A DNA stretch of 64,000 nucleotides, taken from positions 1 through 64,000 of the forward strand of contig CACLZM010000001.1 of the NCBI GenBank assembly GCA_902611415.1. The letters are read 5' to 3'. How positions within the stretch are numbered: position 1 is the stretch's first letter; each line of letters opens with the position of its first letter. Origin of the DNA: an uncultured Alphaproteobacteria bacterium. GTDB lineage: Bacteria > Pseudomonadota > Alphaproteobacteria > HIMB59. Both the position numbers and the translations under genes were made by a program. Below are positions 27,920 through 37,568 of the stretch, in pieces. The notes under the pieces are model-generated. The model worked only from the letters and a program-made list of their open reading frames with translations, did not search any database and was not told the DNA's origin.

Positions 27920-28647
27920 TTGATTTTGCGAATACTTTTTATTTTATCGTAGGCTTGATTTATCTCGGATAGTCTGTCTTCAGATTTAATGATTAATTCT
28001 TGAGGAACACCCTGTGCCCTTAATTGGTCAGGGTGTAACTCTTTGCTTAGCTGTATCCATCTCTTTCTAATTTCACCATCAGAAAAACTTTTCTCAACTC
28101 CTAAAATTTTGTATGGATCAATTTGTTTATCCATCCAAATAGTTTTTATGCTTTCATATTGAGCTTTATTTAGTCCAAAATAATCAGAACAATTTTGAAT
28201 AAATACTATCTCTGAGTCGCTAATTTCACCATCAGCCTCTGCGATATAAAAAAGCAAGTTTAAAATTTGCTCCAAAACTTGAGGCTGTCCACGAAATAGC
28301 ATTCCTATTTGTTGAGCATATTGATGATAGTCATCAGAGCTTTTTTTAGCTTCATTAAATATTTTGCTAACATCGCTTTGAAAATCAGGAGGTATTTTAA
28401 ATTTTTCTTTAAAGGCGCTTATTTCATCAGTTGTAACTTGACCATCTGCTTTAGCCAGTTTAGCTGCTAAAATAATTATACCTATCGTTATAATTTCTTG
28501 TGGTGAATTAGAGGCTATATTAGAGTCAGATTTTTGGTTTCGAATACGATCAACACTGTGACCCGCTATTACACCTAACATAGCTCCGATTGGCCCCCCA
28601 AGAGCAAAACCAAAAGTCCCAGCTAAAAGTTTTCCCCATATACTCAT
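27916..28647 (-). CDS. DjlA-like co-chaperone (TerB plus DnaJ domains)
   Basis: 243 residues. The N-terminal glycine-rich hydrophobic segment [24 protein letters not shown] (near 6-29) may anchor it in the membrane. The TerB-like helical domain with acidic residues follows ([20 protein letters not shown] near 60, [11 protein letters not shown] near 133), then a C-terminal J domain with the HPD tripeptide in [11 protein letters not shown] near 215. Expected to stimulate DnaK ATPase at the inner membrane. Monocistronic. Confidence 0.9.
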   Translation of the reverse strand: MSIWGKLLAGTFGFALGGPIGAMLGVIAGHSVDRIRNQKSDSNIASNSPQEIITIGIIILAAKLAKADGQVTTDEISAFKEKFKIPPDFQSDVSKIFNEAKKSSDDYHQYAQQIGMLFRGQPQVLEQILNLLFYIAEADGEISDSEIVFIQNCSDYFGLNKAQYESIKTIWMDKQIDPYKILGVEKSFSDGEIRKRWIQLSKELHPDQLRAQGVPQELIIKSEDRLSEINQAYDKIKSIRKIN

Positions 28648-28677
28648 CTAAAATTTATTTTTTATAAGTCTTATTAA

Positions 28678-29715
28678 TTATTTAAGCCATTCGTTAGTTT
28701 TGTTAATGTCCTTAAGACTGCTTTCTGTGCCATGAGAAAAATGTTTGCTCATATCAGGGTAATATTTATAAGAAATTGGTTTTCTACCCATAGCAACTGC
28801 CATTTCTCTTACATGATGAGGGTCGGCACCGCAACAAATACCAATAAAATTTACATTGATGTCCATACATTGTTTGGTGAATTCAGCCATTTCAAACCTG
28901 TTACATGTTAATCCATCAAGAGCAATGTGAGAAACATTACCATCTAAACAATTACAATTTGGATCCTCTATATACATGTGTGTTGGGAATTCTTCAGTTG
29001 TTCTATATGGAACAGGTAATGCAGCCACATGGCATGAGACTTTTTCTCTAATGCTTGGCAGCAGTTTCATTGTCATTTCAGGACCACGATAACAGTTAAG
29101 GCCAACTACATCAGCACCATGGTCTTCCAAAATTTTACAGGCTTCTGCAGCACTATGGCCTTCTCTTGTTTTGTCACCTTTAGGTATAGCAAGATTTACG
29201 ACAGCTATTAAACCTGCATTTTTAATTTCCTTTAATGCTAATTTAGCTTCTTCAGTCCAATTAATTGTTTCAGCAATAACAAAATCAACATTAGCTTCTT
29301 TTGCCCAAGCTATTTGTTCTTCAAACATTTTTTGACAATCAATGTGAGATTGTTTGTCATCAGGGTCATAAATATTAGTATTAGCTACATTACCAGCTAT
29401 CATTAAATCTAACTGGGGAAACTCAGCTGCAGCATTTTTTGCAATTTCTAATGCATTTTTTTGAAGAGGTTCTAATAATTCTTCCTTTCCAATCAAACGC
29501 AACTTTTCTCTGTGACCGTAATAAGTAAATGCTTGAACAACATCACTACCAGCTCTAATAAACTCTCTATGAAGTTGAGTTACTACTTCAGGATTATCAA
29601 GAACAACCTCAGGAACGTAAGTTCCTGCCTGTAAATATCCTCTTCTCTCCATTGCAAAAAGATAGCCTTCTGCACACAAAATAGGTCCTTCATTGAGTCT
29701 CTGTATTAGATCCAT
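28678..29715 (-). CDS. Betaine-homocysteine S-methyltransferase-like protein
   Basis: 345 residues from the ATG at 29715, chosen because an AGGAGG lies just upstream; the longer frame to 29817 adds a basic non-family N-terminus. S-methyltransferase domain (Pfam Methyltrans homocysteine type): zinc Cys in GLNCYRGPEM, and the paired CC in FIGICCGADPHHV near the C-terminus. Zinc-activated homocysteine takes a methyl group, most likely from glycine betaine, giving methionine and dimethylglycine. Context supports betaine: the divergent operon encodes dimethylglycine/sarcosine dehydrogenase. S-methylmethionine or DMSP as donor cannot be excluded. Confidence 0.86.
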   Translation of the reverse strand: MDLIQRLNEGPILCAEGYLFAMERRGYLQAGTYVPEVVLDNPEVVTQLHREFIRAGSDVVQAFTYYGHREKLRLIGKEELLEPLQKNALEIAKNAAAEFPQLDLMIAGNVANTNIYDPDDKQSHIDCQKMFEEQIAWAKEANVDFVIAETINWTEEAKLALKEIKNAGLIAVVNLAIPKGDKTREGHSAAEACKILEDHGADVVGLNCYRGPEMTMKLLPSIREKVSCHVAALPVPYRTTEEFPTHMYIEDPNCNCLDGNVSHIALDGLTCNRFEMAEFTKQCMDINVNFIGICCGADPHHVREMAVAMGRKPISYKYYPDMSKHFSHGTESSLKDINKTNEWLK

Positions 29716-29838
29716 ACTACCTCCTAAATAAATATCTAGATTATTATAGCTTTTAAAAAAAATTCTATAAAAAAATTTCACAATGTTTTTGGATTTTATC
29801 CGTAGAAAATAATTCAAAGATCAGTATGTTTTAATCAA

Positions 29839-30696
29839 ATGGAATTTGAAAATAAAATCAAGAGTCTTCCAATATGGAAAAATCTTGAAAATATTGAACC
29901 TTTAGCGGGAGGAATTACAAATCTTAATTTCCTAGTATCAGACTCTGGTTCTAAATCAGTTGTTAGATTAGGTTCAGATATACCAGAACATCTAGTTTAT
30001 CGATCAAACGAAATTATTGTTAGTGAAGCAGCTTATCAAATAGGGGTGTCTCCAAAATTAATTTATAATGAACCTGGAGTATTGGTCTTAGAATTCATTG
30101 AAAGTAAAACTCTTGAACCAAAAACTGTAAGAGAAAATTTAAATAAAATTGTTCCGATCATAAGAAAAATTCATGATGAAATACCTAACAAGTTATCAGG
30201 TCAGCCTCAAATTTTCTGGGTTTTTTATGTCATAAAGTACTACTCAAATTACTTATTAAATAATAATAGCTCTCACATTTCATTAATTCCAAGTTTGTTA
30301 AAAAAAGCAGAAAAGTTAGAAAAACTCTCCTCTCCAAGAGAAATTGTATTTGGTCATAATGATTTATTGGCTGCAAATTTTCTTGATGATGGTTCAAAAA
30401 TATGGGTAGTAGATTGGGAATATGGTGGTTTTAATGATCCTTTGTTTGATATAGGAGGTTTATCTTCTAATAATGATTTAGATGAAAATCTAGAAAATGA
30501 AGTTTTAGAAATGTATTTTAAAGAAAAAACATCAAAAGATTTAATAATTAAATATAACGCAATGAAAACTGCTAGTTTATTAAGAGAGACAATGTGGAGT
30601 ATGGTTTCTGAGATCACTTCTAAGATAGAATTTAATTATGCTGAGTATACTTCAGATAATCTCAAAAAATTTGAGGAATCATTTGATAAACTATAA
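29839..30696 (+). CDS. Choline/aminoglycoside kinase-like phosphotransferase
   Basis: 285 residues, APH/choline kinase fold: GGITNLNFLV near 24-33 (nucleotide loop), catalytic FGHNDLLAANFL near 171-182 and metal-binding VVDWEYGGFNDPLFDIG near 193-209. It overlaps the downstream dimethylglycine dehydrogenase gene (TAATG), so the two are co-expressed. A choline- or ethanolamine-type kinase is plausible beside betaine catabolism, but why a kinase is coupled to a demethylase is unclear; the substrate is not determined. Confidence 0.82.
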   Translation: MEFENKIKSLPIWKNLENIEPLAGGITNLNFLVSDSGSKSVVRLGSDIPEHLVYRSNEIIVSEAAYQIGVSPKLIYNEPGVLVLEFIESKTLEPKTVRENLNKIVPIIRKIHDEIPNKLSGQPQIFWVFYVIKYYSNYLLNNNSSHISLIPSLLKKAEKLEKLSSPREIVFGHNDLLAANFLDDGSKIWVVDWEYGGFNDPLFDIGGLSSNNDLDENLENEVLEMYFKEKTSKDLIIKYNAMKTASLLRETMWSMVSEITSKIEFNYAEYTSDNLKKFEESFDKL

Positions 30697-33128
30697 TGAT
30701 AGATAGTTCAAAAATTGTAGTAATTGGGGGTGGTATAGTGGGTTGCTCTACTGCATATCACTTAGCTGATTTAGGACATGAAGTTGTACTTATTGAAAGT
30801 GGTAAATTAACATCTGGTAGTACATGGCATGCTGCTGGACTAGTTGGCCAATTAAGAACAAATGCAAATATTACTCAATTATTAGGATATTCTGTTGATC
30901 TTTATGACAAGCTTGAAAAAGAAACAGGATTAGGAACAGGATGGAAGATGAATGGTGGATTAAGACTAGCTTGTAATAAAGAGAGATGGCAGGAGGTTTT
31001 AAGACAAACTACTACAGCTCATTCATTTGGTTTGGAGATGGATCTAATTACTCCAAAAGAGGCTCAAGATTTATGGCCAATCATGAATATAGATGATGTT
31101 TATGGAGCAGCCTTCCTTCCTACAGATGGACAAGCAAATCCGACAGATATTTCACAAGCATTGGCTAAAGGAGCTAGAAACAAAGGAGCAAAAATATTTG
31201 AGGAAACTAGAGTATCAAAGGTAATTATAAATAATGGTGTAATTGAAGGTATTGAAACATCTAAAGGTAAAGTAAAGTGTGAAAAAATTGTTTGTTGTTG
31301 TGGTCAGTGGACCAGACAGTTTGCACAAGATGTTGGAGTTAATGTCCCTTTAGTATCTTTTCAACATCAATATTTGGTTACTGAAAAAATAGAGGGTGTT
31401 AAATCAGACCTTCCTACTTTAAGAGATCCTGACAGGTTAATTTATTTTAAAGAGGAAGTTGGGGGCCTTGCAATGGGAGGGTATGAACCAAACCCTTTAT
31501 CATGGGCTGAAAAATCAGTCCCAGAGGATTTTCATTTTTCACTTTTAGACTCAAATTACGATCATTTTGAACAAATAATGAATAATGCTCTTGGAAGAGT
31601 CCCTAGTCTTGAAACTGCTGGGGTCAAAGAATTAATAAATGGACCTGAGAGTTTTACTCCAGATGGAAACTTTATTTTAGGAGAGAGTCCTGAATTGAAA
31701 AACTTTTATGTTGGCGCAGGTTTCAACGCATATGGGATAGCTGCTGGAGGTGGAGCGGGTATGGCACTTGCAGAATGGGTAGCTAATGGAAGACCACCTT
31801 ACGATTTATGGCCAGTTGATATAAGAAGATTTGGAAAACCCCATCAAGATTTGGAGTGGGTAAGAAAAAGAACTTATGAGGCTTATGCTAAACATTACAC
31901 TATGGCATGGCCTTTTGAGGAAAACTCCTCAGTGAGAGAGTTTAAAAAATCTCCAATTTATGAAAAACTTAAAAACTCAAATGCATGCTTTGGTGAAAAA
32001 ATGGGTTGGGAGAGACCTAATTGGTTTGCACCAAAAGGAAGTGAGCCTCGGGATATTTATTCCTTTGACAGACAAAATTGGTTTGAATTTGTTGGAAATG
32101 AAGTAAAGGCCGCAAGAGAGAGTGCTGTTCTGATTGATCAAACATCTTTCGCTAAGTTTATTGTATCAGGTAAAGACTCACTACAAGCTTTAGAGTATTT
32201 ATGTGCAAATAAAATTGATAGACCAATCGGTTCGACCATCTATACCCAAATGTTGAATGACGATGGTGGAATTGAATGTGATTTAACAATAACAGTTATA
32301 GATAAAAATACCTTTTATATTATAACTGGAACAGGTTTTATGACCCATGACTATGATTGGATAATTTCAAATATTCCAAATAATTTAGAAGTAGAAGTTA
32401 AAAATATAACATTTGATAATTCAGTTTTTTCATTAATGGGACCAAATTCTAGAAAGATCCTTCAAGGGCTAACAAATACAGATTTATCAAATGATAATTT
32501 TCCATTTGCTACATGTAAAAAAATCAAAATTGCATCAAAAGATGTTTATGCAATTAGAATAACCTACATGGGTGAGTTAGGTTGGGAGCTTCATTTCCCA
32601 ATAGATTTTTCCTCAGAAATTTATTCCAAGATAATGGAATATGGAAATCAATTTGGACTAGTTAATGCTGGATATCGATGTATAGAGAGTTGTCGTTTAG
32701 AAAAGGGCTACAGAGCTTGGGGTTCAGATATCGGGCCGGACCATACCCCTCTTGAGGCTGGATTAGGATGGGCAACTAAAATTAACTCTGACAAAGATTT
32801 CATTGGAAAAAAAGCACTTTTAAATCAAAAATCAAAAGGTTTGAAAAAGATTTTTGCAGGTTTTACGTGTGATGATCCAAATCAAATACTTTTAGGAAGA
32901 GAAACTATATTTAGAGATGGTAAACAAGTAGGTTGGTTATCAAGCGGGGGTTACGGATACACCATAGGCAAATCTATTGGTTATGGGTACATAAGAAGTA
33001 TAGATGTTATTGATCAAAACTTTGTAGAAAATGGTAATTACGAATTAGAGATAGCTACTAAAAAAGTTCCCTGCAATGTGCATCTTTATCCTATCTATGA
33101 TAAAGAGATGATTAAGATTAAATCTTAA
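30696..33128 (+). CDS. Dimethylglycine / sarcosine dehydrogenase-like flavoprotein
   Basis: 810 residues, the full DMGDH/SARDH length. N-terminal DAO domain with GGGIVGCSTAYHL near 11-23 and the STWHAAG motif whose His (about 45) carries covalent FAD in this family. An FAO_M linker region follows, then GcvT and GcvT C-terminal folate domains (YMGELGWELHFP, GYRCIESCRLEKGYRAWG, EAGLGWATK). Oxidative N-demethylation passes electrons to ETF and the methyl group, as methylene, to tetrahydrofolate. etfB-etfA-ETF:QO lie just downstream. Dimethylglycine versus sarcosine cannot be resolved; the divergent BHMT-like gene favours dimethylglycine. Confidence 0.9.
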   Translation: MIDSSKIVVIGGGIVGCSTAYHLADLGHEVVLIESGKLTSGSTWHAAGLVGQLRTNANITQLLGYSVDLYDKLEKETGLGTGWKMNGGLRLACNKERWQEVLRQTTTAHSFGLEMDLITPKEAQDLWPIMNIDDVYGAAFLPTDGQANPTDISQALAKGARNKGAKIFEETRVSKVIINNGVIEGIETSKGKVKCEKIVCCCGQWTRQFAQDVGVNVPLVSFQHQYLVTEKIEGVKSDLPTLRDPDRLIYFKEEVGGLAMGGYEPNPLSWAEKSVPEDFHFSLLDSNYDHFEQIMNNALGRVPSLETAGVKELINGPESFTPDGNFILGESPELKNFYVGAGFNAYGIAAGGGAGMALAEWVANGRPPYDLWPVDIRRFGKPHQDLEWVRKRTYEAYAKHYTMAWPFEENSSVREFKKSPIYEKLKNSNACFGEKMGWERPNWFAPKGSEPRDIYSFDRQNWFEFVGNEVKAARESAVLIDQTSFAKFIVSGKDSLQALEYLCANKIDRPIGSTIYTQMLNDDGGIECDLTITVIDKNTFYIITGTGFMTHDYDWIISNIPNNLEVEVKNITFDNSVFSLMGPNSRKILQGLTNTDLSNDNFPFATCKKIKIASKDVYAIRITYMGELGWELHFPIDFSSEIYSKIMEYGNQFGLVNAGYRCIESCRLEKGYRAWGSDIGPDHTPLEAGLGWATKINSDKDFIGKKALLNQKSKGLKKIFAGFTCDDPNQILLGRETIFRDGKQVGWLSSGGYGYTIGKSIGYGYIRSIDVIDQNFVENGNYELEIATKKVPCNVHLYPIYDKEMIKIKS

Positions 33129-33663
33129 GCTCTTTTATTTTTAAAAAAGCGTATTTTGTAACAATATTTTGTGTTTTATTTGTTTTTAAAATTTCTAAAA
33201 TTTGTTTTTTTTTCATCGGGATTATCTTTATATATTCTCCCTCATTAGGATTTATAATTTTAAAGTTTGTAATTCTAGGTACGTATGCAAGATATATATC
33301 AGTAATTTCTTCTAAAATATCTGGAGCAATAATGAGTGACTCCAACTTTTTTACCGAAATCGGTTTGACTCCAAGTTCCTCTTTGATTTCTCTAATAATA
33401 GCTTGTCTACTTGATTCTTTATTTTTAATCCCACCTGCTACTATTTCTAGAGGGTAGGATGAAAATTTATTAAAAAAATAATTTGGTCTCATCTGTCTTA
33501 TGAAATAAAAAACTTGATCTTGTTTGTTAAAACAAATAGCTGAGACACTATTTCCATTATAAATGTAGTTTTCTCTTATCTCCTTAAAATCAAGTTTATT
33601 GGTATATTTAATAAATAATTCATAAATATTTTTATAGATCTTCCTCTTCTTAATATTTGTCAT
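33118..33663 (-). CDS. Nudix hydrolase (ADP-ribose pyrophosphatase-like)
   Basis: 181 residues with an exact Nudix box GX5EX7REUXEELGU (GGIKNKE...REIKEELGV near 96-118). The surrounding N-terminus (VSAICFNKQDQVFYFIRQMRP) resembles ADP-sugar pyrophosphatases. It overlaps the convergent dehydrogenase gene by 11 bases, so its last residues are encoded antisense to that gene's end. Substrate probably ADP-ribose or a nucleotide sugar. Confidence 0.87.
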   Translation of the reverse strand: MTNIKKRKIYKNIYELFIKYTNKLDFKEIRENYIYNGNSVSAICFNKQDQVFYFIRQMRPNYFFNKFSSYPLEIVAGGIKNKESSRQAIIREIKEELGVKPISVKKLESLIIAPDILEEITDIYLAYVPRITNFKIINPNEGEYIKIIPMKKKQILEILKTNKTQNIVTKYAFLKIKELKI

Positions 33664-33715
33664 AGTTTTTGGATCTTGTAAGTTGTTTAACTTAGTTTAT
33701 TTTATTGAAATTCAA

Positions 33716-34465
33716 ATGAAAGTTTTAGTTGCTGTCAAAAGGGTTGTTGATTACAAAGTGCAGATTAGAGTAAAAAGCGACAATAGTGGAGTAGAAACAC
33801 AAAATGTTAAAATGTCTGTTAATCCACCAGATGAAAATGCCATTGAAGAGGCAGTAAAGCTTAAGGAACAGGGTCTTGCGAATGAGATAATATCAGTATC
33901 TATTGGAGATGATAAATCTCAAGATGTTTTAAGAACATCCATGGCTATGGGAATTGATAGGTCTATATTGGTCAAAAGTCAAAACACATTAGAGCCATTA
34001 GCAGTTGCTAAAACACTAAAAATAATAATTGATAAAGAAAAACCAGATCTCGTTTTAATGGGTAAACAAGCTATCGATGATGATTCAAATCAAACAGGTC
34101 AGATTTTATCTGCATTATTAAATTGGCCACAAGGATGTTTTATTTCAAATTTAAAAATTGAAAATAATAAAGTTTTTATATCAAGGGAGATAGATGAAGG
34201 TATTGAAAACCTAGAAACTTCACTTCCAGCTGTTTTAACATGTGATTTAAGATTAAACACACCAAGGTTTGCCTCTCTTCCAAATATAATGAAGGCTAAA
34301 AAAAAACCTCTTGAGACAATTGATATTGACACTCTTGGAATTGATACATCATCAAAAATTAAAACTTTAAAAGTAATTGAGCCTCCAAAAAGAAAAGCAG
34401 GTATTATGGTCAATGATGTTAAAGAATTGGTTCAAAAACTAAAATACGAGGCAAAAGTAATTTAA
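33716..34465 (+). CDS. etfB: Electron transfer flavoprotein beta subunit
   Basis: 249 residues from the ATG at 33716, where the family sequence MKVLVAVKRVVDYKVQIRV begins; an upstream TTG would add 11 atypical residues. NPPDENAIEEAVKLKE near 40 and LVLMGKQAIDDDSNQTGQ near 115 are family signatures, and CDLRLNTPRFASLPNIMKAKKK near 185 contains the recognition region contacting dehydrogenases. Binds AMP and forms the ETF heterodimer with EtfA. Immediately followed by etfA. Confidence 0.96.
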   Translation: MKVLVAVKRVVDYKVQIRVKSDNSGVETQNVKMSVNPPDENAIEEAVKLKEQGLANEIISVSIGDDKSQDVLRTSMAMGIDRSILVKSQNTLEPLAVAKTLKIIIDKEKPDLVLMGKQAIDDDSNQTGQILSALLNWPQGCFISNLKIENNKVFISREIDEGIENLETSLPAVLTCDLRLNTPRFASLPNIMKAKKKPLETIDIDTLGIDTSSKIKTLKVIEPPKRKAGIMVNDVKELVQKLKYEAKVI

Positions 34466-35419
34466 ATGTCTGTACTTGTAGTAGCGGAACATGATAACAA
34501 AAATTTAAAATCATCAACTCTTAATACTATTAGTGCTGCCGAAAAATTAAGCGAAGATATTCATCTTTTAATTTTAGGTAATAAAATTGAAGATCTTGCT
34601 AAAAGTTCAAAATCAATACAGTTAGTTAAAAAAGTAATTATTTGTGATCATGAGAAATTAGAAAATCAAATACCAGAATTATCATCTCCTATAATTTCTA
34701 ATTTAGCTGAAAACTATTCACACATTTTAGCACCTTCTAGTACATTTGGAAAAAATCTGCTACCTAGAGTATCTGCTCTGTTAGATGTCACACAAATAAG
34801 CGATATCATAGGTATAGAGTCCCAAGATACTTTTATCAGACCTATTTATGCGGGAAACGCTATTTCTTATGTTCAGACTGATCAAAAAATTAATTTAATG
34901 ACTGTCAGACCCACTTCTTTTGAAAAATGTGAAGAAACAGGGGGTGATGCTGCTGTAGAAAATATTTCTTTCATCGACTCAGAGGTTAAAACAACATTTG
35001 TAAGTAGAGAAGTATCAAAGAGTGACAGACCTGAATTGGGTAATGCTCGGGTAGTTGTATCTGGTGGCAGAGGACTTGAAAACTCTGATAATTTTAAATT
35101 ATTATATGATTTAGCTGATAAACTTAATGCTGCTGTTGGAGCTTCGAGGGCTGCTGTTGACTCAGGATACATTGGCAATGAATATCAAGTTGGTCAAACT
35201 GGTAAAATGGTTGCTCCTGAGCTTTATATTGCCGTAGGTATATCCGGTGCAATACAGCATTTAGCGGGTATGAAAGAAAGTAAAGTCATAGTCGCTATTA
35301 ATAAGGATTTAGAGGCACCGATATTTAATATAGCTGACTACGGACTTTCTTCTGATTTATTTCAAGCAATACCTGAAATTATTAAAGAGTTAGATCTACT
35401 TAATCAGATAGAATCGTAA
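34466..35419 (+). CDS. etfA: Electron transfer flavoprotein alpha subunit
   Basis: 317 residues starting directly after the etfB stop. The C-terminal FAD-binding half is typical: [10 protein letters not shown] near 194, [11 protein letters not shown] near 229, [25 protein letters not shown] near 245 and [17 protein letters not shown] near 281. Carries electrons from flavin dehydrogenases (DMG/sarcosine dehydrogenase upstream, acyl-CoA dehydrogenase downstream) to ETF:ubiquinone oxidoreductase. Confidence 0.96.
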   Translation: MSVLVVAEHDNKNLKSSTLNTISAAEKLSEDIHLLILGNKIEDLAKSSKSIQLVKKVIICDHEKLENQIPELSSPIISNLAENYSHILAPSSTFGKNLLPRVSALLDVTQISDIIGIESQDTFIRPIYAGNAISYVQTDQKINLMTVRPTSFEKCEETGGDAAVENISFIDSEVKTTFVSREVSKSDRPELGNARVVVSGGRGLENSDNFKLLYDLADKLNAAVGASRAAVDSGYIGNEYQVGQTGKMVAPELYIAVGISGAIQHLAGMKESKVIVAINKDLEAPIFNIADYGLSSDLFQAIPEIIKELDLLNQIES

Positions 35420-35441
35420 TATTTAATATATAATCAACATT

Positions 35442-37079
35442 ATGAGCGAAGTGCAGAGAGAAGAATTAAATTACGATGTAGTAATAGTTGGAGCTGGTCC
35501 AGCTGGTTTATCAACAGCAATTAAACTAAAACAACTCGATACGAATTTGTCTATTTGTGTACTAGAAAAAGCATCTGAAGTCGGAGCTCATATTTTAAGT
35601 GGTAATGTTTTTGAAACTAAGGCTTTAGATGAACTCATTCCAAATTGGAAAGAACTTAATAGTCCAATCAATACATCAGTAACATCAGAAGATTTTTTAT
35701 TTTATACAAAAACTAAAAGTATGAAGGTGCCAAACTTTTTTTTACCAAATGTTTTAAAAAATCATGGAAACTACATAATTAGCCTATCTAATCTTTGTAA
35801 ATGGTTAGGTGAATTTGCCGAAAACTTAGGAGTGGAGATCTTTCCAGGATTTGCAGCTAGTAAATTACTTTATGATAACGATCAAAAGGTAATTGGTGTT
35901 CAAACAGGTGATATGGGTTTAGACAAAAATTTTAAACCTAAAGATAATTATGAACCTGGGATTAATATTAAAGGTAAAGTTACAGTTTTATCAGAGGGTT
36001 GTAGAGGTCACCTGGGAAAAGAGGTCCTTAAAAAATTTAATTTAGACTCCAACAATAAATCTCCTCAACAATACGGTATAGGCTTTAAAGAAATTTGGGA
36101 GATCAATTCTGAAAATCATCAAATTGGTAAAGTTTCACATAGTGTGGGATGGCCTCTTGAAAGTGATACATATGGAGGTAGTTTTTGTTATCATGCTGAA
36201 AATAATCAAATATACCTAGGTTACGTAATCGGTTTGGATTATAAGAACCCATACCTTTCTCCTTATGATGAATTTCAACAGTTTAAAACACACCCTGATA
36301 TCAAAAAATTATTAGATGGTGGTAAAAGAATTTCTTATGGAGCAAGAGCTCTAATAGAGGGAGGATTGCAGAGCCTTCCACAAATGCATATGCCAGGGGC
36401 ATTATTGATAGGATGTGATGCAGGCACTCTAAATATGCCAAAAATTAAAGGATCACATACCGCAATGAAAAGTGGAATAATTGCTGCAGAAGTCATCAAT
36501 GATCACATAAATAGCAATAAAGAACTGTCAGAGTATGAGTCAAAATTTAAAAACTCATGGGTATTTGAAGAATTATACAAAGCAAGAAATGTAAAGCCCA
36601 GTTTTCAATGGGGCCTGATACCTGCAATGATTTTTACTGGATTAGATCAAAAAATATTTGGAGGTAAACTTCCCTTTACCCTTCAACATAAGCACGCTGA
36701 TCATGAATCTTTGATCCCAGCTAAAAAAGCAAAAAAAATTACCTATCCTAAATATGATGGTGTTATTACTTTTGATAAACCCAGCTCAGTTTATCTATCA
36801 GGAACTAACCACGCAGATGATCAACCTAACCATTTGTTACTTAATGATAAAGATCTGTCAACTAATTTTACTATTGAAGAATACGACGAACCTGCCCAAA
36901 GGTATTGCCCCGCAGGTGTGTATGAAGTTGAATTTGATAATGACCTCCAGAAAAAAATTTTAAAAATTAATTCTCAAAATTGTATTCATTGTAAGACATG
37001 CGATATTAAAGAACCTTCTCAAAATATTCAGTGGGTAACTCCTGAGGGTGGGGGTGGACCTATTTACTCTGGGACCTAA
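35442..37079 (+). CDS. Electron transfer flavoprotein:ubiquinone oxidoreductase
   Basis: 545 residues, full length for ETF-QO. N-terminal FAD motif VVIVGAGPAGLSTAIKL near 13-29, GAHILSGNVFE near 48, a central ubiquinone/membrane-facing domain (YGARALIEGGLQSLPQ), and a C-terminal 4Fe-4S domain with Cys in RYCPAGVYE and CIHCKTCDIKEPSQNI. Passes electrons from ETF into the ubiquinone pool at the inner membrane. Third gene of the etf cluster after a 22-base gap. Stop overlaps the convergent gene's stop within CTAA. Confidence 0.96.
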   Translation: MSEVQREELNYDVVIVGAGPAGLSTAIKLKQLDTNLSICVLEKASEVGAHILSGNVFETKALDELIPNWKELNSPINTSVTSEDFLFYTKTKSMKVPNFFLPNVLKNHGNYIISLSNLCKWLGEFAENLGVEIFPGFAASKLLYDNDQKVIGVQTGDMGLDKNFKPKDNYEPGINIKGKVTVLSEGCRGHLGKEVLKKFNLDSNNKSPQQYGIGFKEIWEINSENHQIGKVSHSVGWPLESDTYGGSFCYHAENNQIYLGYVIGLDYKNPYLSPYDEFQQFKTHPDIKKLLDGGKRISYGARALIEGGLQSLPQMHMPGALLIGCDAGTLNMPKIKGSHTAMKSGIIAAEVINDHINSNKELSEYESKFKNSWVFEELYKARNVKPSFQWGLIPAMIFTGLDQKIFGGKLPFTLQHKHADHESLIPAKKAKKITYPKYDGVITFDKPSSVYLSGTNHADDQPNHLLLNDKDLSTNFTIEEYDEPAQRYCPAGVYEVEFDNDLQKKILKINSQNCIHCKTCDIKEPSQNIQWVTPEGGGGPIYSGT

Positions 37080-37567
37080 TTAAAGTCGTATTCAAAGTTT
37101 TGCGAAGTTGCATTGATATTTACTAATTTAGCACCATGCTTTATATGAAAATGTGTTGCAATAGGTGTCAAAGGAGAGAGTGTGATAAAGCGATCTATAT
37201 TTTTCATTTCATCTTTAACAAGCTTTTTTGTTGTAAAAATAGTTTGTTTACCTGCTCCTCTTTTTCTTGACCAAACAGTATAGGCTACAGCAATGTTTGC
37301 GTTTTTTTCATGAAAAGCATTTTTGCTCATTAAGTCTAATTCTTTCATTGTTTGTGGTACATCGTTACAGAATGCTAGACAAATGAACCCTTCAACATCT
37401 TCATTAGATTTTAATCCATAAATCTTGCGGCCATACGAGGTGCGAAATTCATTGTCAATATCTGGTCTGATTGGATCTTCGCTAGTATCCACTGAGTCTA
37501 ACTCGACTAATTCTGCCTTTGATAGCCAACTAAAAAAATTACTTAATTTATTTTTAAATTTTTCCAA
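37076..37567 (-). CDS. Conserved-looking protein of unknown function (possibly GNAT fold)
   Basis: 163 residues. I do not recognise the family with confidence. The middle reads IAVAYTVWSRKRGAGKQTIF followed by RFITLSPLTPIATHFHIKHGAKLVNIN, a strand-helix-strand pattern ending in a residue pattern like that of GNAT acetyltransferases or of the C-terminal acetyltransferase-like part of malonyl-CoA decarboxylase. No signal peptide or membrane helix. It lies one base downstream of the acyl-CoA dehydrogenase gene on the same strand, so a role in CoA-thioester metabolism is possible. Confidence 0.6.
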   Translation of the reverse strand: MEKFKNKLSNFFSWLSKAELVELDSVDTSEDPIRPDIDNEFRTSYGRKIYGLKSNEDVEGFICLAFCNDVPQTMKELDLMSKNAFHEKNANIAVAYTVWSRKRGAGKQTIFTTKKLVKDEMKNIDRFITLSPLTPIATHFHIKHGAKLVNINATSQNFEYDFN

Positions 37568-37568
37568 A

